Origin: CBIFWW01 sp966186435
GTDB taxonomy: Bacteria > Pseudomonadota > Gammaproteobacteria > Enterobacterales > Enterobacteriaceae
Assembly: GCA_966186435.1 (NCBI GenBank)
Contig: CBIFWW010000148.1
Coordinates: forward strand, 1 to 7,926
DNA: 7,926 nucleotides
Direction of reading: 5' to 3'
Below, piece by piece: positions 5,985-7,926 of the stretch. The first letter of the stretch is position 1. Every line of letters starts with the position of its first letter. Position numbers and translations under genes: made by a program. Below the pieces are notes generated by a model. That model searched no databases. It saw nothing but the letters and a program-made list of their open reading frames with translations, and was not told where the DNA came from.

Positions 5985-6980
5985 TTACTGCCATTTACGG
6001 TGATATGCGCCAAGCGTAGTCTGGGTGCCTTCAGCCATCGCACCCAGAGCTTCCATCCACGCCGCTTGCGGGGCGTAGCTATCCGGGTCGGCGATACAGC
6101 GGTCGATGGCCTGGCGCCACACTTTAGCCACCTGAGTGACATAGGCCGGGCTGCGCTGGCGGCCTTCGATTTTTACTGAGGCAATGTTGGCAGCCAACAG
6201 CTCTGGCAGCAGTTCCAGAGTGTTCAGGCTAGTTGGCTCTTCGAGTGCGTGATAACGCTGGCCATCGACCAAGTAACGCCCTTTGCACAGGGTAGGATAC
6301 CCGGCGTTTTCGCCATCGGCATACCGGTCAATCAACACTTCATTCAAACGGGATTCCAGCCCTTGTGGGGTTTGCTGCCAGCGCACGTAACGGGCCGGAG
6401 AGCAGGCACCCACGGTGTTAGGGGATTCACCGGTTAAATAAGAGGAGAGGTAACAGCGGCCTTCCGCCATAATGCACAGGCTACCGAAGGCAAAAACTTC
6501 CAACGGAACCGGTGTAACGCGGGCCAGCTGCTTAACCTGATGCATGGAGAGCACTCGGGGAAGCACCACGCGGGACACTTCAAAATTTCGATGGTAGAAG
6601 CGAATTGCTTCTTCATTAGTGGCCGATGCCTGCACGGAAACATGACGTTCGATATGTGGATAGCGCTCGGCGGCATAGTCCAGCATGGCGATATCTGCCA
6701 GGATCAGCGCATCGGCACCTAATTGGGCGGCCATATCCACGGCGCGTTGCCAGCGGCTGAAGCCAACGGGATGAGCAAAGGTGTTGATAGCGATATGCAG
6801 TTTGCGGCGATGCTGATGCACAAAACTCACCGCTTCCTGGAGTTTCTTCTCCGTAAAGTTCAAACCAGCAAAGTGGCGGGCATTGGTATCATCTTTCAGG
6901 CCAATGTAGACCGCGTCAGCGCCATTCTCAATGGCTGCTTTAAGGGCCGGCAGATTACCTGCGGGGCAGAGTAACTCCAT
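5985..6980 (-). CDS. ubiU: UbiU, Fe-S subunit of oxygen-independent ubiquinone hydroxylation
   Basis: UbiU (formerly YhbU) is the U32-family partner of UbiV. The heterodimer hydroxylates ubiquinone precursors without oxygen, which lets the cell make ubiquinone for anaerobic respiration. The product is 331 residues, as in E. coli, and starts MELLCPAGNLPALKAAIENG. The four [4Fe-4S] ligands fall at the known positions: C169 (FGSLCIM), C176 (EGRCYLSS), C193 (GACSPAR) and C232 (PTLCKGRYL). The HVSVQASATN segment and SVKIEGRQRSPAYV are typical of U32 proteins. The ribosome site is weak (GAG eight bases before ATG). The gene is first in its operon, divergent from ubiT, with an FNR-type promoter candidate upstream. 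Confidence 0.97.
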   Translation of the reverse strand: MELLCPAGNLPALKAAIENGADAVYIGLKDDTNARHFAGLNFTEKKLQEAVSFVHQHRRKLHIAINTFAHPVGFSRWQRAVDMAAQLGADALILADIAMLDYAAERYPHIERHVSVQASATNEEAIRFYHRNFEVSRVVLPRVLSMHQVKQLARVTPVPLEVFAFGSLCIMAEGRCYLSSYLTGESPNTVGACSPARYVRWQQTPQGLESRLNEVLIDRYADGENAGYPTLCKGRYLVDGQRYHALEEPTSLNTLELLPELLAANIASVKIEGRQRSPAYVTQVAKVWRQAIDRCIADPDSYAPQAAWMEALGAMAEGTQTTLGAYHRKWQ

Positions 6981-7052
6981 AATTTATCTCGGCTGTCGGG
7001 GCGCGATGGCGCCACTGTGCCAAGCCGTAAAGGCCGGCAGTGATTGTTAACG

Positions 7053-7101
7053 AACTGCGATTTTAGTTAACCCCTACGAGACAATTTTTGATTTAAGGCA
7101 G
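7053..7101 (-). promoter_or_regulatory. Candidate FNR-activated promoter of ubiUV
   Basis: On the minus strand a -10 element TAAAAT (7065-7060) predicts a start near 7053 with no recognisable -35. A 14-bp FNR-like site, TTGATTTAAGGCAG on the plus strand (7088-7101), is centred at 7094.5, which is 41.5 bp upstream of that start and the standard class II activator distance. One half-site is perfect (TTGAT); the other matches two of five bases (GGCAG against ATCAA). FNR control of ubiUV is established in E. coli; the site here is inferred. The mRNA leader would be about 70 nt and contains the palindrome TGGCGCCA (7007-7014). Confidence 0.5.
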
Positions 7102-7163
7102 TTAATAACGTAAAGATGTTTCACAGGCTGTGCGCTATCGAGCACAAGACAAGCACGCAATAG

Positions 7164-7212
7164 TTGATTTTGCGCCGCAATCGCGCTTTTCTGGTGTGGC
7201 AAAATATACAGG
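7164..7212 (+). promoter_or_regulatory. Candidate promoter of ubiT with FNR half-site
   Basis: TTGATTTTGCGCCG (7164-7177) has one perfect FNR half-site and a very poor second (one of five). It is centred at 7170.5. A -10-like CAAAAT (7200-7205) would start transcription near 7212, again 41.5 bp away. An overlapping TATACA (7205-7210) is an alternative -10. No good -35 is present. E. coli ubiT has FNR-dependent expression, which makes this plausible, but the evidence in the sequence is thin. Confidence 0.3.
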
Positions 7213-7224
7213 ACACCACATCTC

Positions 7225-7230
7225 AGGGAG
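7225..7230 (+). promoter_or_regulatory. Ribosome binding site that fixes the GTG start of ubiT
   Basis: AGGGAG lies eight bases before GTG 7239. This strong site, with the match of the following residues to the E. coli N-terminus, decides for GTG over the upstream in-frame TTG at 7164. Confidence 0.8.
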
Positions 7231-7238
7231 TAAAGTAC

Positions 7239-7763
7239 GTGCTGGATAAACTGCGTTCGCGCCTGGTCCGGATTGGCCCATCAATCATCAAAACCCCAGT
7301 GAAACTGGCGCCTTTTGCGCTTAAGCGTCAGGTGCTGGAGCAGTTACTCGGCTGGCAATTCCGCCAGGCCCTGGAAGACGGCGAACTGGAGTTTCTTGAA
7401 GGGCGTTGGTTGCAAATTGAGGTACGTGATATCGGGCTTCAATGGTTTACCTCTGTCGACAATGGCCGTCTGGTTGTACGTGAAGATGCCCCGGCGGATG
7501 TGAGTTTCAGCGCGGATGCCAACGATCTGTTGCTGATCGCAGCCCGTAAGCAAGATCCGGATACCCTTTTCTTCCAGCGCCGCCTGGTGATCGAAGGGGA
7601 TACCGAGCTGGGGCTGTATGTGAAAAACTTAATGGATGCCATTGAGCTTGATGCGATGCCAAAGCCATTGCGGATGCTATTGCTACAAATGGCTGAATTT
7701 GTAGAAGCCGGGCTTAAGACTACCGACTCTACACGGGAAAAATCAGTAGGTGAGCCATGTTAA
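7239..7763 (+). CDS. ubiT: UbiT, SCP2-domain accessory protein for anaerobic ubiquinone synthesis
   Basis: UbiT (formerly YhbT) is the anaerobic counterpart of UbiJ. Its SCP2 fold binds the hydrophobic isoprenoid intermediates and serves the UbiUV pathway. The 174-residue product equals the E. coli length and begins (GTG read as Met) LDKLRSRLVRIGP. The SCP2 domain covers roughly residues 45-145, with WQFRQALEDGELEFLEGRW, ADVSFSADANDLLLIAARKQ and DTLFFQRRLVIEGDTELGLY strongly conserved. No signal peptide or cysteine cluster is present. It is divergent from ubiUV, 258 bp away, and overlaps yhbS by 7 bp, so the two are co-translated. Confidence 0.96.
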   Translation: MLDKLRSRLVRIGPSIIKTPVKLAPFALKRQVLEQLLGWQFRQALEDGELEFLEGRWLQIEVRDIGLQWFTSVDNGRLVVREDAPADVSFSADANDLLLIAARKQDPDTLFFQRRLVIEGDTELGLYVKNLMDAIELDAMPKPLRMLLLQMAEFVEAGLKTTDSTREKSVGEPC

Positions 7764-7926
7764 TTAGAGTAGAAATCCCCATTGACGCACCGGGTATTGA
7801 TGCCTTGTTGCGCCGTGCATTTCCCGGTGGCGCGGAGGCTGAACTGGTTCAACGGCTGCGGGAAGATGGTTTGTTGACTCTGGGTGTCGTTGCCACTGAT
7901 GACGAAGGGCAGGTAGTGGGTTATGC
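7757..7926 (+). CDS. yhbS: GNAT-family N-acetyltransferase YhbS (3' end outside window)
   Basis: The first 56 codons of a GCN5-related (GNAT) acetyltransferase. The residues MLIRVEIPIDAPGIDALLRR, then LREDGLLTLGVVATDDEGQVVGY, match the start of E. coli YhbS (about 167 residues). This part covers the first helix pair and the beta strands before the acetyl-CoA loop, which lies past the window. Its substrate is not known to me from sequence. ATG 7757 lies inside the last codons of ubiT (overlap 7757-7763), with AGGTGAG just upstream, which favours translational coupling in a ubiT-yhbS operon. Confidence 0.93.
   Translation, partial: MLIRVEIPIDAPGIDALLRRAFPGGAEAELVQRLREDGLLTLGVVATDDEGQVVGY

Noticed and set aside
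5974..5994. ubiV start at ATG 5994
   Set aside because: It adds seven non-homologous residues, overlaps ubiU and lacks a ribosome site, while AGGAG stands before ATG 5973.
7110..7135. Possible CRP site near TCACAGGCTGTG
   Set aside because: The half-sites are in the wrong order or spacing for TGTGA-N6-TCACA; no good partner half is present.
7164..7238. ubiT start at TTG 7164
   Set aside because: The extra 25 residues are not in E. coli UbiT, and the strong AGGGAG site points to GTG 7239.

Overview
The window reads as a chromosomal housekeeping segment of a gammaproteobacterium of the order Enterobacterales. Every protein resembles its Escherichia coli K-12 counterpart closely, as I recall those sequences, and the gene order is the E. 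coli one: nlpI-yrbN-deaD-mtr, then yhbW-ubiV-ubiU on the opposite strand, then ubiT-yhbS. The residue differences rule out E. coli itself. A Yersiniaceae- or Hafniaceae-like genus is plausible, but I cannot fix it by reading alone. I see no mobile element, tRNA, rRNA or CRISPR array.

Positions 1-2610 (+): the 3' half of nlpI (outer-membrane TPR lipoprotein), a 107-bp gap, the tiny gene yrbN whose stop overlaps the deaD start, and deaD itself (DEAD-box RNA helicase of cold adaptation and ribosome assembly), closed by a clear intrinsic terminator. Positions 2562-4017 (+): mtr, the tryptophan permease, behind a promoter that carries a recognisable TrpR operator and a probable TyrR box. Its reading frame runs 29 codons past the family's normal end, through the shared terminator and into the 3' end of yhbW.

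Positions 3963-6980 (-): ubiU and ubiV, 11 bp apart, encode the two Fe-S U32-family proteins of oxygen-independent ubiquinone synthesis, with all eight cluster cysteines in place. yhbW (luciferase-like flavin monooxygenase) follows after a gap that holds a large imperfect palindrome. Positions 6981-7238 are the divergent control region between ubiU and ubiT. It contains perfect FNR half-sites at the -41.5 distance from plausible -10 elements on both sides. Positions 7239-7926 (+): ubiT (SCP2 lipid-binding partner of UbiUV), starting at GTG, overlaps yhbS (GNAT acetyltransferase), which is cut by the window end.

The functional core is the ubiUV/ubiT divergon, which should make ubiquinone without oxygen and be switched on by FNR. 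I found no new multi-gene system. The points most worth checking are the mtr C-terminal extension, the ubiV-yhbW palindrome and the layout of the divergent promoters.
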